A stretch of DNA of 64,000 bases from Polynucleobacter sp. 71A-WALBACH. Lineage in GTDB: Bacteria; Pseudomonadota; Gammaproteobacteria; Burkholderiales; Burkholderiaceae. The position numbers and the translations under genes were made by a program. Location of the stretch: the NCBI RefSeq assembly GCF_018882365.1, contig NZ_JACVOP010000001.1, positions 972,449-1,036,448 of the forward strand, written 5' to 3'. Under the pieces are notes generated by a model. It was not told where the DNA came from. It searched no databases and saw nothing but the letters and a program-made list of their open reading frames with translations. Below are positions 42,010-52,529 of this stretch, one piece after another. Within the stretch, counting starts at the first letter, position 1, and every line of letters begins with the position of its first letter.

Positions 42010-42785
42010 TTGCCGTGATGTTGATGATTTGCGGCTTCTTGATGTAATTGCCATAACTTCATATAGCGATAATAGGTTCCTTGACCATTAGAGATTGCTA
42101 AAGCAAAACCTTGGGGGCCATCCAAGAAACCGAGGCGTATAAAGTAGGTGCGTATAAAAGCCCATACACCATGAAGCACCGCCTTGAGTGGACTACTCAT
42201 TTTGCCTTTGGCAAAAGCTTGCTCTGCCGAAGCAGTTGAATATCGATCTAACTTCTGTAGGACTTGTGAGTAGTTCATGAAGCTGAAGTGCAGCAGGGGA
42301 TTTTCCAGTTTTGCTACCTGCCCATTTGGGATTAGTCGCTCGTGAACTAGATCATCGGAGAAGCGGGCAGTGCCCCGTTTGAATAATCGATCCACATAAT
42401 CAGGGCTCCACCCAGAATGTCGAATAAAGCGCCCGCAATACCAAGATAAGCGTGGGATGGCAAAACAGTCGACGTGGGCTGAATGATGGATAGCTGTCAA
42501 AATTTCACTTCTGAGAGCGGGTGTAAGGCGCTCATCAGCGTCCAGGGAAAGGACCCACTCGCCAGTTGCTAAGTCTAGGGCGCGGTTCTTTTGGGGCCCA
42601 AAACCAGGCCAATCCGCTGGCTGGTTGATGATTGCCCCATGGTTTCTGGCAATTTCTAGGGTGCCATCATTGCTGTTGGTATCGACCACCACGATTTGCT
42701 GGGCAATTCCCTCCAGGGAGGCCAAACAATCGGCCAAATTGGCCTCTTCATTGCGAGTGATGAGTATGACGGATAAGGTGGGCAT
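42006..42785 (-). CDS. waaE: glycosyltransferase family 2, WaaE/KdtX-like LPS core enzyme
   Basis: 259 residues. GT-A start LSVILITRNEEANLADCL, VVDTNSNDGT and LDADERL (DxD), followed by WYCGRFIRHSGWSPD and DDLVHERL, typical of the WaaE glucosyltransferase that extends inner-core heptose. Its start is 10 bp from the start of msbA on the other strand. Confidence 0.85.
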   Translation of the reverse strand: MPTLSVILITRNEEANLADCLASLEGIAQQIVVVDTNSNDGTLEIARNHGAIINQPADWPGFGPQKNRALDLATGEWVLSLDADERLTPALRSEILTAIHHSAHVDCFAIPRLSWYCGRFIRHSGWSPDYVDRLFKRGTARFSDDLVHERLIPNGQVAKLENPLLHFSFMNYSQVLQKLDRYSTASAEQAFAKGKMSSPLKAVLHGVWAFIRTYFIRLGFLDGPQGFALAISNGQGTYYRYMKLWQLHQEAANHQHHGK

Positions 42786-42795
42786 AATTCATTAT

Positions 42796-44559
42796 ATGAA
42801 TGCTCAAGACCGTACCGCCCTAAATCGATTAATTCAGTACCTGAAGCCCCATATCTGGATGATTGTTGGGTCTTTATTGGCCATGGCCTTAGTCGCTGGT
42901 GCTGAAACCTCTATTCCAGCCCTAATGAAGCCGTTATTAGACCGTGGCTTTACTGGGCAAATGAATAGCAAGCTCTGGCAGGTACCAGTTTTCTTGGTCG
43001 GCCTGGCTCTTGTTCGCAGTTTGGCTCAATTCCTCTCAAATTATTTGCTCACCCGAGTTATTAATTCAGTATTGCTTAAATTGCGTGAGCAGATGTTTCA
43101 GACGCTACTTAATGCTTCAACTACTTTTTTCCAAAAGAACTCCGCATCCAATTTAATTAACGCTGTGGTTTTTGAGGTGAATAACGTTCTCTCCATCATG
43201 GGGGGTATGTTGATCAGTTTGGTGCGGGATTCGCTCACTGTGGTCGGCTTAATTGGCTACCTCATTTATTTGAATTGGCAACTTACTTTGGTGGTCTTGG
43301 TGATCTTCCCCGTTATTGCCTTCATCATGAGCAAAATTAATAAGCGCCTGCGATCTTTAAATCGCGAGCAGCAGACATTGACTAGCGAGTTAGCTTATAT
43401 CGTTGAGGAATCTGCGGCAGGATATAAGATCGTTAAGGTACATGGTGCTGAAGAGTATGAGATGCGCCGATTTATGGATAAGGCTGAGCGTTTGCGTCAG
43501 TTTGCCTTGAAGTCAGCGGTAGCTGGTGGCTTGAATCAACCGATCACTCAACTCATCGCCTCTATGGCGCTGTCGGTCGTACTAGTGATTGCGTTGATGC
43601 AGTCAGCCTCCGAAGGAACTACAGTGGGAGGCTTTGCCTCTTTTATTACCGCCATGATGTTGGTGATTTCGCCGATTAAACACCTGGCTGACATTAACCA
43701 GCCTCTACAGCGTGGCTTAACTGCTGCGGAAATGATCTTCTCTCTGATGGATCAGCCTTTTGAAGAGGACGAGTCCCGCAAAGAGAATATGAAATCCTTG
43801 CTGAAGGCTAAGGGTGGAATCCGATTTGAGGATGTGAGTTTCTCTTACCAGCAAGAGGCTGGGCGTAAAGACGCACTCACTGGTGTGAATTTGAATATTA
43901 AGCCTGGTGAAGTGGTAGCTTTTGTTGGACCCTCTGGCGGTGGCAAATCCACTCTAGTAAATTTACTCCCTCGTTTCTTTAAGCCTACAAGCGGACAAAT
44001 TTTCTTGGACGATATTCCGCTTGAGGACATTGTTCTTGCGGATGTACGAAAACAAATTGCCTTTGTAAGTCAGGATGTTATTTTATTTAATGACAGTATT
44101 GCCGCCAACGTAGCTTACGGTGCTGTAGGTCCAGAAGGCGTTGATCGTGGGCGCGTCATGGAAGCGCTTGAGGCGGCCAACCTATCCGCACTCATGAAAG
44201 AAATGCCCGAAGGTATTGATACGCAAATTGGTGATAACGGCAATCGCTTATCTGGTGGTCAGCGCCAGCGTTTAGCAATCGCGCGAGCGATTTATAAAGA
44301 CGCGCCTATCCTGATTTTGGATGAGGCAACTTCAGCACTAGATTCTGAATCAGAGCGTCAAGTGCAAGACGCTCTCGAGCGCTTGATGGCTGGTAGAACT
44401 ACTTTGGTTATTGCGCACCGCTTATCAACTATTGAGCATGCGGATCGGATTGTAGTGCTGGAGCATGGACATGTGATTGAGAATGGCTCACATGAAGAGT
44501 TGATCGCTAAAGATGGCTTATATGCCAACCTGCATCGCATCCAGTTTTCGAATGCCTAA
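42796..44559 (+). CDS. msbA: lipid A export ABC transporter MsbA
   Basis: 587 residues from ATG 42796; longer in-frame starts overlap the divergent gene and lack homology. Six transmembrane helices (about 25-315) and an ATPase domain with Walker A GPSGGGKST, LSGGQRQR signature and LILDEATSALD. It flips lipid A-core across the inner membrane. The divergent neighbours make the core it transports. Overlaps the convergent rng end by 4 bp. Confidence 0.93.
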   Translation: MNAQDRTALNRLIQYLKPHIWMIVGSLLAMALVAGAETSIPALMKPLLDRGFTGQMNSKLWQVPVFLVGLALVRSLAQFLSNYLLTRVINSVLLKLREQMFQTLLNASTTFFQKNSASNLINAVVFEVNNVLSIMGGMLISLVRDSLTVVGLIGYLIYLNWQLTLVVLVIFPVIAFIMSKINKRLRSLNREQQTLTSELAYIVEESAAGYKIVKVHGAEEYEMRRFMDKAERLRQFALKSAVAGGLNQPITQLIASMALSVVLVIALMQSASEGTTVGGFASFITAMMLVISPIKHLADINQPLQRGLTAAEMIFSLMDQPFEEDESRKENMKSLLKAKGGIRFEDVSFSYQQEAGRKDALTGVNLNIKPGEVVAFVGPSGGGKSTLVNLLPRFFKPTSGQIFLDDIPLEDIVLADVRKQIAFVSQDVILFNDSIAANVAYGAVGPEGVDRGRVMEALEAANLSALMKEMPEGIDTQIGDNGNRLSGGQRQRLAIARAIYKDAPILILDEATSALDSESERQVQDALERLMAGRTTLVIAHRLSTIEHADRIVVLEHGHVIENGSHEELIAKDGLYANLHRIQFSNA

Positions 44560-46019
44560 CTGAGGACGATATCGTACTGCTCTTGGCGGAAGCTACCTTC
44601 CGCTTGTAGTTTGATGGGCTTGCTGATGAAGTCGCCTAACTGGGCTAAGAATTGATTCTCTTCTTCCAGAAAGAGGTCAATGACATCGGGTGCGGCAACG
44701 ATCCTAAATTCACGGGGATTAAATTGGCGATGTTCGCGCACAATCTCTCGCAAAATCTCATAACAAATAGTTTGCGCTGTTTTAACTTCACCCTTGCCTT
44801 GGCAAGTAGCGCAAGGCTCGCAAGTAATATGGGCCAGAGATTCTCGAGTACGTTTGCGCGTCATCTCTACCAAGCCTAGTGAGGAAAAGTCACTCACAGA
44901 GGTGCGGGCATGATCACGCTCTAAATTGCGATTGAGTTCGTGTAAAACCGATGCTTGATGATCCTTACTCAACATATCAATAAAGTCAATGATGATGATG
45001 CCGCCTAGATTTCTTAAGCGCAGTTGACGGGCAATAGCCTGAGCAGCCTCAAGATTCGTTTTAAATACAGTGTCATCCAAATTACGCGCGCCCACATAAC
45101 TTCCAGTGTTGACATCAATCGTAGTCATCGACTCTGTTTGGTCGATCATCAGGTAGCCACCCGATTTGAGATCAACTCTTCTGCCGAGTGCTTTATTAAT
45201 CTCAGCATCCACATCAAATAAATCAAATAGGGCGCGCTCGCCGCGATGCAGAGTGAGTTTATCTAGAAGATTAGGCATATACAGCATCGCAAATCCTTTG
45301 AGTTTTTCAAAGTTCTCCGCAGAATCCACCCGAATTTGTGTCGTTTCTTCACCAGCAACGTCGCGTAGCACTCGCTCGGCTAAGCTGAGATCCTGATAGA
45401 GCAAGCTAGGGGCAGCCTTATAGTTCACAGCCTCTCGAATCTTCTCCCAAGTCGTGCGCAGGTAATGCATATCGTGCTCGAGCTCAGTATCACTGGCATC
45501 TTGAGCGCTGGTACGCACAATGATTCCGCCTTTTTCATCGGCAGGCATAAGTCCTGCAAGGCGCGCCTTGATTGCTTCACGCTCTTCAGGTTGATCAATT
45601 CTTTGAGATACGCCAATATATTTTTCGGTGGCTGCATCTGTGCCCGCTGGCGGGAGGTATACCAAGTTACGTCCAGCAATACTCAACTGTGTCGTGAGGC
45701 GTGCGCCTTTGGTACCCAAAGGATCTTTGAGGACTTGCACTAAAACATTTTGCCCCTCAAAGAGTAATTTTTCGATTTGTGCTTGAGGATTGTTTTGGGT
45801 GATATCGGCGACGTGCATAAAGGCAGTGCGCTCCAGGCCGATCTCAATAAAGGCGGATTGCATGCCGGGAAGAACACGTACTACTTTTGCTAAATAGATA
45901 TTGCCGACGATGCCACGTTGGCGCGTGCGCTCAATCTGCAGTTCTTGAACAGCGCCTTGCTGAATTAATGCCACCCGCGTTTCCTGGGGGGTGATGTTGA
46001 TCAGAATTTCTTCATTCAT
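44556..46019 (-). CDS. rng: ribonuclease G
   Basis: 487 residues, the size of RNase G without the long RNase E tail. An S1 domain (about 35-120) precedes the catalytic DNase-I-like part with IDVNTGSYVG and IIIIDFIDM (Mg-binding Asp), and the zinc link CEPCATCQGKG. It processes 16S rRNA 5' ends and degrades mRNA. It overlaps maf by 4 bp (ATGA), so the two are coupled. Confidence 0.93.
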   Translation of the reverse strand: MNEEILINITPQETRVALIQQGAVQELQIERTRQRGIVGNIYLAKVVRVLPGMQSAFIEIGLERTAFMHVADITQNNPQAQIEKLLFEGQNVLVQVLKDPLGTKGARLTTQLSIAGRNLVYLPPAGTDAATEKYIGVSQRIDQPEEREAIKARLAGLMPADEKGGIIVRTSAQDASDTELEHDMHYLRTTWEKIREAVNYKAAPSLLYQDLSLAERVLRDVAGEETTQIRVDSAENFEKLKGFAMLYMPNLLDKLTLHRGERALFDLFDVDAEINKALGRRVDLKSGGYLMIDQTESMTTIDVNTGSYVGARNLDDTVFKTNLEAAQAIARQLRLRNLGGIIIIDFIDMLSKDHQASVLHELNRNLERDHARTSVSDFSSLGLVEMTRKRTRESLAHITCEPCATCQGKGEVKTAQTICYEILREIVREHRQFNPREFRIVAAPDVIDLFLEEENQFLAQLGDFISKPIKLQAEGSFRQEQYDIVLS

Positions 46020-46639
46020 ATGCGGGCAACTTTAGCGAAATCCAAGAGTTGGTTAACTTCAAAAACAGGTAGCCCCATGATACCGCTATAGCTGCCTTTA
46101 ATTGAGGGAATAAAAGCCCCTCCAAGCCCCTGAATACCATAGGCGCCAGCCTTGCCAAAGGGCTCACCACTTTGGATGTAGCGGGTAATTTGCGCCTCAG
46201 TTAAGTGGGTAAATTCGACCTCGGAAACTTGTACCAAACAAAGGGGGTTCGTACTCGGGTCAATTGTGAGGACGACCGCAGTTAATACTTCATGTACTTT
46301 TCCGCTCAGCATTTCTAGAATGCGTGCAGCATCGGCGTCATTACTAGGTTTTCCAAGGATTTCACCGGCTGGGTTGCCCGGCAAGCTGACGGTGGTATCT
46401 GCGCACAAAATAGGTGCCCAAGGTTTACCGGTGTTTTGCCACCTTGCTAATGCTAAGGCGCTTTTGGCAAATGTGACTCGCTCAACATAAGCACGCGCTT
46501 TTTCATTGGGTAGAGGTGTTTCAATGGTTTCGGTATCTTCGCCTGGAGCTGCAATCAACATCTCAAACTGGACGCCAATTTGCTTGAGTAGTTCTTGGCG
46601 ACGGGGGCTTTGAGATGCAAGGTAAATATAAGAAAACAT
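46016..46639 (-). CDS. maf: Maf-family nucleotide pyrophosphatase
   Basis: 207 residues. YLASQSPRRQELLKQIG is the Maf start motif, then RAYVERVTFAKSALA, CADTTVSLPG and AGAYGIQGLGGAFI. It hydrolyses non-canonical or methylated nucleoside triphosphates. Ends in a 4-bp overlap with rng and begins 7 bp after rlmH. Confidence 0.93.
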   Translation of the reverse strand: MFSYIYLASQSPRRQELLKQIGVQFEMLIAAPGEDTETIETPLPNEKARAYVERVTFAKSALALARWQNTGKPWAPILCADTTVSLPGNPAGEILGKPSNDADAARILEMLSGKVHEVLTAVVLTIDPSTNPLCLVQVSEVEFTHLTEAQITRYIQSGEPFGKAGAYGIQGLGGAFIPSIKGSYSGIMGLPVFEVNQLLDFAKVARI

Positions 46640-46646
46640 GAATGGC

Positions 46647-47090
46647 TTACTCGCGATGATAGGGATGGCCTTGCAAAATTGTCCATGCTCGATAGAGTTG
46701 TTCTACCAGCATGACTCTTGCCATAGCATGGGGTAGCGTCAGACTCGAGAGGCGCCACATGGCTTGAGCATTTTCCTTGAGGCTGGAGTCAAGCCCGTCG
46801 GCGCCACCAATTAAGAAGGTGATATCAAAACCTTCTTGGCGCCAGTTGGCTAGCTGAGTAGCTAGATTTTGGGTAGTTTGATCTTTTCCGCGCTCATCAA
46901 GCGCAATGACACGAGACCCTTTGGGAATAGCCGCTGCAATTTTTACAGCTTCTTTAGCCGGCGTGAGATCGGGTTTGATCTCCTTAATTTCAATACTGCA
47001 ATCTGCTGGCATGCGCTTAATGTAATCATGGGTTGCAGTTGCAACCCATTCTGGCATTTTGTGGCCAACCGAAACAATCGTTAAGCGCAT
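46647..47090 (-). CDS. rlmH: 23S rRNA pseudouridine-1915 N3-methyltransferase RlmH
   Basis: 147 residues, SPOUT fold. Ends in the conserved AMARVMLVEQLYRAWTILQG-type trefoil knot region (quoted in part) with FLIGGADGL before it and HPYHRE at the end. It methylates pseudouridine 1915 in helix 69. Follows rsfS by 10 bp. Confidence 0.95.
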   Translation of the reverse strand: MRLTIVSVGHKMPEWVATATHDYIKRMPADCSIEIKEIKPDLTPAKEAVKIAAAIPKGSRVIALDERGKDQTTQNLATQLANWRQEGFDITFLIGGADGLDSSLKENAQAMWRLSSLTLPHAMARVMLVEQLYRAWTILQGHPYHRE

Positions 47091-47100
47091 TGCTACAGAA

Positions 47101-47490
47101 TTACTCTTCGTCGTCGGGCTCGCTCGCCTTCACAAGCCCCTTGTCGGCGGCTAATTTGACGCGCACTGGCTTAGCACCCCACATTCCTTCCAGCTGGTAG
47201 TAGGCACGCAGTGCAGGTTGCAAGATATGAACAACGATATCGCCGCAATCGACGAGCACCCATTCACCAGTCTCTAAACCTTCGACGGAGATGACTTCAC
47301 CGCCTTTGGCGTTGACGGCTTCTTTAACGGACATAGCTAAAGATCTAGTCTGGCGATTAGAGGTGCCGGTAGCGATGATGACGCGATCAAATAGTTCGCT
47401 GAGTTTAGTAGTGTCGTAAACGCGAATATCCTGCGCTTTAACGTCTTCGAGAGCATCAATCACGACGCGTTGTAATTTTGTTAAGTCCAT
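47101..47490 (-). CDS. rsfS: ribosomal silencing factor RsfS
   Basis: 129 residues with the RsfS/Iojap domain: VIDALEDVKAQDIRVYDT, FDRVIIATGTSNRQ and WVLVDCGDIVVHI. It binds ribosomal protein L14 and blocks subunit joining in starvation. An acidic tail (EPDDEE) ends the protein. Confidence 0.94.
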   Translation of the reverse strand: MDLTKLQRVVIDALEDVKAQDIRVYDTTKLSELFDRVIIATGTSNRQTRSLAMSVKEAVNAKGGEVISVEGLETGEWVLVDCGDIVVHILQPALRAYYQLEGMWGAKPVRVKLAADKGLVKASEPDDEE

Positions 47491-47545
47491 AGTTTCTTTA
47501 ATATTTTTTCTGAGATTTTTGTATATAGGGGTGATCTTAGCCTGA

Positions 47546-48250
47546 TTATTTATACAGACCCAGATTTGTGATGATTTCTAAAGCGTGAGACGGAATGTGC
47601 TCGGAAGCAATGGCGCCACGAGAGGCGTTTTTAAGCTGATTTCGAAGCTCTGTTGATGAAAGGTCCACTGCAAGACTGTTATCTAGGTAGATGCGGCCAA
47701 ATGGGCTTTTTTCAAGGGTATCAGTATCAATACATTGATGCTTTTTGAGTAAAGCCTCAATTTCAGGAGTCATTTCTACAGAAAGTGCATGGTGAGGTCT
47801 GCTAGCTACTGCGAAATTCACAAAACTAAGCAATTGATCCCAGGAGTTCCAGGAAGGTAGATTTAGGAGGGAGTCCGCTCCCATTAACCAAGTCAAGCTG
47901 ACATTGGGTCCAAAACGCTCTCTCAAGGCTTTAGCTGTATCGATGGCATAGCTGGGGCCTGCCCGATCCAGTTCGATACGATCAATCCCAATTTCAGTAG
48001 GTATTTTTAAATACAGAAATGCTCTGGCGAGATCAATGCCAGCCGCTTCAGTAAGTTGAAAGCGAATTTCTGCGGGGCTAATGCCAGCACCCTTTTGCCA
48101 AGGCTCCCCGCTGGGGATGAGCAACAAGGCATCGAGATGCAAGGCTTTTGCAAAATGGGTAGCAAGTTTGAGGTGGCCAAGGTGCGGCGGGTCAAACGTG
48201 CCACCGAGAATGCCAATTTTTTTTGGAGTGTCCAAATGCGCCGAGATCAA
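47546..48250 (-). CDS. nadD: nicotinate-nucleotide adenylyltransferase NadD
   Basis: 234 residues. GILGGTFDPPHLGHL is the HxGH nucleotidyl-transfer motif, LLIPSGEPWQK and WLMGADSLLNLPSW follow, and the end has STELRNQL (ISSTxIR-like). It makes deamido-NAD from nicotinate mononucleotide and ATP. Start lies 1 bp after the hemF stop. Confidence 0.94.
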   Translation of the reverse strand: MISAHLDTPKKIGILGGTFDPPHLGHLKLATHFAKALHLDALLLIPSGEPWQKGAGISPAEIRFQLTEAAGIDLARAFLYLKIPTEIGIDRIELDRAGPSYAIDTAKALRERFGPNVSLTWLMGADSLLNLPSWNSWDQLLSFVNFAVASRPHHALSVEMTPEIEALLKKHQCIDTDTLEKSPFGRIYLDNSLAVDLSSTELRNQLKNASRGAIASEHIPSHALEIITNLGLYK

Positions 48251-48251
48251 G

Positions 48252-49187
48252 TTAGGCTAGCCAGTCGCGCGGCTTAAGGTAGTAATCGTAAAGCTTAGCT
48301 TCAGGCGTTCCTGGCTTTGGTTGCCAGTTGTACCACCACTGTACTACTGGCGGCATGGACATCAGAATAGATTCTGTACGCCCGCCAGAGTGCAGGCCAA
48401 AAATGGTGCCACGATCAAATATCAAGTTGTACTCTACATAACGACCACGACGGTATTCTTGAAATGCTTTCTCTTCTGGAGTGAAGCTATCTTGATAGCG
48501 TCGCTCCACAATTGGCAGGTAGGCATCAATAAACGCATCACCTACAGCACGTGTCATCGCAAAGCTTTGCTCAAAACCAAGACCATTAAAGTCATCAAAA
48601 AAGACGCCCCCAATGCCACGAGGTTCTTCACGGTGCTTAAGATAGAAATACTCATCGCACCATTTTTTGAAGCGCGGATATAACTCTTCACCAAACGGAT
48701 CCAAAGCATCCTTAGCCGTTTGATGAAAGTGTTTGCAATCCTCATCAGCGCCGTAATAAGGCGTGAGATCAAAGCCACCACCAAACCACCAAACCGGTTC
48801 TTTATCTGGAGCTTGTGCAATAAAGCAACGCACATTCATATGGGTCGTTGGCACCTTGGGATTGTTTGGGTGAAATACCAAAGAAACCCCCATGGCTTCA
48901 AAGCTACGACCTGCTACTTCTGGGCGGTGGTGTGAAGCGGAAGGAGGCATTTGATCGCCACGGACGTGTGAGAAACCCACGCCACCTTTTTCTAAAATAT
49001 TGCCACCATCCAATATGCAGGTGCGCCCATAACCCTTTAACTTACTATCTTCCGGCTTTTCCCAAGCGTCCACCGCAAAGGCTTTGCCATCGAGCGCACT
49101 CATTGCTGTAGTAATGCGCTCTTGCAGACCTAAAAAATAATCTTTTAGGTCTGCAATATTAATTTGCGTATGTTCAGTTGATGACAA
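48252..49187 (-). CDS. hemF: aerobic coproporphyrinogen III oxidase HemF
   Basis: 311 residues, full length. Motifs: [46 protein letters not shown] and [12 protein letters not shown]. It oxidatively decarboxylates coproporphyrinogen III to protoporphyrinogen IX in heme synthesis and needs oxygen. Follows purD by 25 bp. Confidence 0.95.
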   Translation of the reverse strand: MSSTEHTQINIADLKDYFLGLQERITTAMSALDGKAFAVDAWEKPEDSKLKGYGRTCILDGGNILEKGGVGFSHVRGDQMPPSASHHRPEVAGRSFEAMGVSLVFHPNNPKVPTTHMNVRCFIAQAPDKEPVWWFGGGFDLTPYYGADEDCKHFHQTAKDALDPFGEELYPRFKKWCDEYFYLKHREEPRGIGGVFFDDFNGLGFEQSFAMTRAVGDAFIDAYLPIVERRYQDSFTPEEKAFQEYRRGRYVEYNLIFDRGTIFGLHSGGRTESILMSMPPVVQWWYNWQPKPGTPEAKLYDYYLKPRDWLA

Positions 49188-49212
49188 GGATGAAATTTCT
49201 TCGTAGTTGGGA

Positions 49213-50490
49213 TTATTTCACTGCGCGATAGCCAATATCTTTGCGATATTGCATGCCATCAAACTGGATTTTGGAAATAGCTTCATATGCTTTTTGTTGT
49301 GCGCCGCGAACTGTATCTGATAGACCTACAACGCACATGACTCGACCACCTGAGGTGAGTAACTTACCATCTTGCAGTTTGGTGCCAGCATGAAAGGTCA
49401 TTTGATCTTCAGTATCGGCTGGAATGCCAGTAATGACATCGCCATTACGAGGAGTGTCGGGATAGTTATGTGCCGCGAGCACTACACCCAATGCAGTGCG
49501 ACGATCCCAGTCTAAGTCCACTTCGTTCAGCGTGCCGTCAACTGCATGATCTAAGGCATCGACTAAATCACTGCGCAGACGCGCCATGATGGGTTGTGTT
49601 TCTGGGTCGCCCATACGGCAGTTAAATTCCAAGGTCTTAATCTTGCCATCTGGAGAAATCATGAGGCCCGCATAGAGGAAGCCAGTGTAAGGAATGCCGT
49701 CTGCCTCCATGCCCTTCACGGTAGGCATGATGACTTCACGTAAAGCGCGCGCATGAATTTCTGGAGTAACCACTGGGGCGGGGGAGTAAGCGCCCATGCC
49801 GCCTGTATTGGGGCCCTGATCGGCATCGAGTAAACGTTTGTGATCTTGACTAGTAGCTAGCGCCAAAACATGTTTGCCATCCACGAGCACGATGAAACTA
49901 GCTTCTTCGCCAGTCAGAAACTCTTCAATCACTACGCGGGCACCTGCGTTACCTAATTTATTGTCAGCGAGCATCATGTCGACAGCTGCATGGGCTTCTG
50001 CAAGATCCATTGCTACCACCACGCCTTTGCCAGCAGCCAGACCATCAGCCTTAATAACGATAGGTGCACCCTTAGCATCAATGTATGCATGTGCCTCTAA
50101 GGCATTTGAAAAAGTCTGATACTCCGCCGTTGGGATGCCGTGGCGTTTCATAAACGCTTTGGAAAAATCTTTAGAGGACTCGAGTTGAGCGGCTAATTGG
50201 GTTGGGCCGAAGATGCGCAAACCATGGTTGCGGAATACATCCACGATCCCCGCTGCCAAAGGAGCCTCAGGACCGACTACTGTGAGATGAATATTTTCTC
50301 GCTTGGCAAAGTCTGCAAGCTCTTGAAGATCTGAGATGGGGAGATTTTTAATGCCGGCTGTAGCTTGTTTAGCAGTGGCGGTACCGCCATTGCCAGGTGC
50401 TACATATACAGTTTGTACATGTGGGGATTGGGCTAGCTTCCATGCTAATGCATGTTCGCGGCCGCCAGATCCAACTAAAAGAATTTTCAT
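49213..50490 (-). CDS. purD: phosphoribosylamine-glycine ligase PurD
   Basis: 425 residues, ATP-grasp fold. [19 protein letters not shown] start, [23 protein letters not shown] and [13 protein letters not shown] motifs are all present. It joins glycine to phosphoribosylamine in purine synthesis. Follows yebC by 48 bp on the same strand. Confidence 0.95.
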   Translation of the reverse strand: MKILLVGSGGREHALAWKLAQSPHVQTVYVAPGNGGTATAKQATAGIKNLPISDLQELADFAKRENIHLTVVGPEAPLAAGIVDVFRNHGLRIFGPTQLAAQLESSKDFSKAFMKRHGIPTAEYQTFSNALEAHAYIDAKGAPIVIKADGLAAGKGVVVAMDLAEAHAAVDMMLADNKLGNAGARVVIEEFLTGEEASFIVLVDGKHVLALATSQDHKRLLDADQGPNTGGMGAYSPAPVVTPEIHARALREVIMPTVKGMEADGIPYTGFLYAGLMISPDGKIKTLEFNCRMGDPETQPIMARLRSDLVDALDHAVDGTLNEVDLDWDRRTALGVVLAAHNYPDTPRNGDVITGIPADTEDQMTFHAGTKLQDGKLLTSGGRVMCVVGLSDTVRGAQQKAYEAISKIQFDGMQYRKDIGYRAVK

Positions 50491-50538
50491 AAGGAGCTAA
50501 GAAATAGGTTGATGAGTGGAATTTGTAAGGCTGGCTGA

Positions 50539-51258
50539 TTACAAAGATGCATTGGTAAATACCTCTTGAACATCGTCAAGATTCTCGAGTGCATCTAACA
50601 GTTTTTGCATGCTTTCAGCTTGCTCGCCTTCGAGCTCAGTCTCAGTTTCTGGGCGCATTGTTACTGTAGCAAGCTCTGCTTTTAAACCTGCTTGAGAGAG
50701 GGCATCTTGCACTTTAGAAAAATCGGGCACTGGTGTAAGCACCTCGAATGATCCATCTTCATGGGCAATAACATCTTCTGCGCCTGCATCAAGTGCGATC
50801 TCCATGAGCTGATCTTCATTTGTGCCTGGTGCAAATAGCATTTGTCCGCAGTGTTTGAACATGAACGCAACGGAACCTTCGGCCCCCATATTCCCACCAT
50901 TTTTTGCAAATGCATGGCGCACTTCAGCAACGGTACGGGTGCGGTTATCAGTTAAGCAATCGACGATGATGGCGGCTCCGTTGAAGCCGTAACCTTCATA
51001 ACGAATTTCTTCGTAATTAACACCTTCTAGTGAGCCTGTGCCGCGCTGAATTGCCCGCTGAACGTTGTCATTAGGCATGTTGGCATCTTTAGCCTTATCA
51101 ATTGCTAGGCGTAAACGTGGGTTTGTGGCGATATCGCCGCCGCCTAATTTGGCTGCAACCGTGATTTCTTTGATGAGTTTGGTCCAAATCTTGCCGCGCT
51201 TTTCGTCTTGACGTCCTTTGCGGTGCTGAATATTGGCCCATTTCGAATGGCCGGCCAT
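50539..51258 (-). CDS. yebC: YebC/PmpR family protein
   Basis: 239 residues, full three-domain length. [22 protein letters not shown] is the conserved start (quoted to its ends), then [20 protein letters not shown] and [13 protein letters not shown]. Such proteins are described both as DNA-binding regulators and as translation factors that relieve stalling at proline-rich stretches. Confidence 0.94.
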   Translation of the reverse strand: MAGHSKWANIQHRKGRQDEKRGKIWTKLIKEITVAAKLGGGDIATNPRLRLAIDKAKDANMPNDNVQRAIQRGTGSLEGVNYEEIRYEGYGFNGAAIIVDCLTDNRTRTVAEVRHAFAKNGGNMGAEGSVAFMFKHCGQMLFAPGTNEDQLMEIALDAGAEDVIAHEDGSFEVLTPVPDFSKVQDALSQAGLKAELATVTMRPETETELEGEQAESMQKLLDALENLDDVQEVFTNASL

Positions 51259-51399
51259 ACGGGTAAGTCCTTTTGATTAATGTGGCTTGAAGACCTCATT
51301 TTAAGGGCTTCTCAGACCAAGAATGGGGGTAGGGCAACTTTTTTGTTACACTCTCACCTCTTAGTTTGCTTCAATGCAGTTTTTCCACTGCAAACACCT

Positions 51400-51484
51400 G
51401 CCCCGGTGATGGAATTGGTAGACGTGCCGGACTCAAAATCCGGTGCCGCAAGGCGTGGCGGTTCAAGTCCGCCCCGGGGCACCA
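51400..51484 (+). tRNA. tRNA-Leu(CAA)
   Basis: 85 bases with CCA encoded. Acceptor stem GCCCCGG/CCGGGGC, anticodon stem CCGGA/TCCGG with loop CTCAAAA (anticodon CAA), a long variable arm and the T arm GGCGG-TTCAAGT-CCGCC. Reads UUG. Confidence 0.95.
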
Positions 51485-51525
51485 TCTCTATTAGGCTGTT
51501 ATCCACGCCCAGAGATGCTCTAAAT

Positions 51526-52467
51526 CTAGATCTCGTAAGTTTCTGATTCGCTATTCATGGCTTGCTCAACAATTTTCTTGGTGAGCGTTGGTGAGAATAG
51601 TTCGATGAAGGTGTAGACAAAAGAGCGTAAGTAAGCGCCTTGCTTAACGCCCAAATGGGTCACGTTGTTGCCGAATAAGTGTCCCACCGGAATCACTCGA
51701 AGATTACGATCTCGATCTGCGTCATAGGCTAATCCAGCGACAATCCCTACGCCCATCCCCGTTTCTACGTATGTCTTAATCACGTCCGCATCAATCGCTT
51801 CCAAAATAATATCGGGGTTGAGATTACGTTGTGCAAAAGCGGCATCAATCTTGCTACGACCCGCAAACGCTTTGTCATAGGTGATGAGTGGGTACTTCGC
51901 AATTTCTTCTAAGGTAACTGTTGATTGGTTCAGAAGTGGGTGGCTTAAGGGCACCATGATGACGTGATGCCATTGGTAGCCTGGAAGTGCCAGTACACCA
52001 GGGGTATTGGCAATTCCTTCAGTTGCAATGGCGATATCAGCACGATCATGAATTAGCAGTTCTGCAATTTGACCTGGACTTCCTTGCTGAATACTGACCC
52101 GAACCTTTGGAAAGCGCTTGGTAAACTCAGTCAGTACTTTAGGTAGGGCATAACGAGCCTGCGTATGGGTGGTAGCAATGACAAAGTTACCCTGATCTTG
52201 GCTAGCAAAGTCTTTGCCTACTCTTCTTAAAGTCTCTACTTCATCCAAAATGCGCTCAACTGAGGTGAGGATGCGTTTACCTGGCTCAGTAAGCGAGCGG
52301 ATACGTTTGCCATGGCGTCGAAAAATTTCCACACCTAGCTCATCTTCAAGCTCAATAATGGCCTTGGAGACCCCCGGCTGGGAGGTAAAGAGCGCCTTAG
52401 CGGCTGAAGTCAGATTGAAGTTCTGTCTTACAGCTTCGCGTACAAAGCGAAATTGGTGCAGATTCAT
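51526..52467 (-). CDS. cysB: CysB-type LysR regulator
   Basis: 313 residues. HTH near the N-terminus (LTSAAKALFTSQPGVSKAIIE) and an N-terminal MNLHQFRFVREAVRQNFNL start are those of CysB. The effector domain (about 90-300) includes IDADVIKTYVETGMG. CysB activates sulfur assimilation genes in response to acetylserine. The downstream end converges on tRNA-Leu. Confidence 0.9.
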   Translation of the reverse strand: MNLHQFRFVREAVRQNFNLTSAAKALFTSQPGVSKAIIELEDELGVEIFRRHGKRIRSLTEPGKRILTSVERILDEVETLRRVGKDFASQDQGNFVIATTHTQARYALPKVLTEFTKRFPKVRVSIQQGSPGQIAELLIHDRADIAIATEGIANTPGVLALPGYQWHHVIMVPLSHPLLNQSTVTLEEIAKYPLITYDKAFAGRSKIDAAFAQRNLNPDIILEAIDADVIKTYVETGMGVGIVAGLAYDADRDRNLRVIPVGHLFGNNVTHLGVKQGAYLRSFVYTFIELFSPTLTKKIVEQAMNSESETYEI

Positions 52468-52529
52468 AGGGATCCCATTCTTTATATCAACTGCGATATA
52501 GGAATTAGATTCTATATGATTTTGAGGTA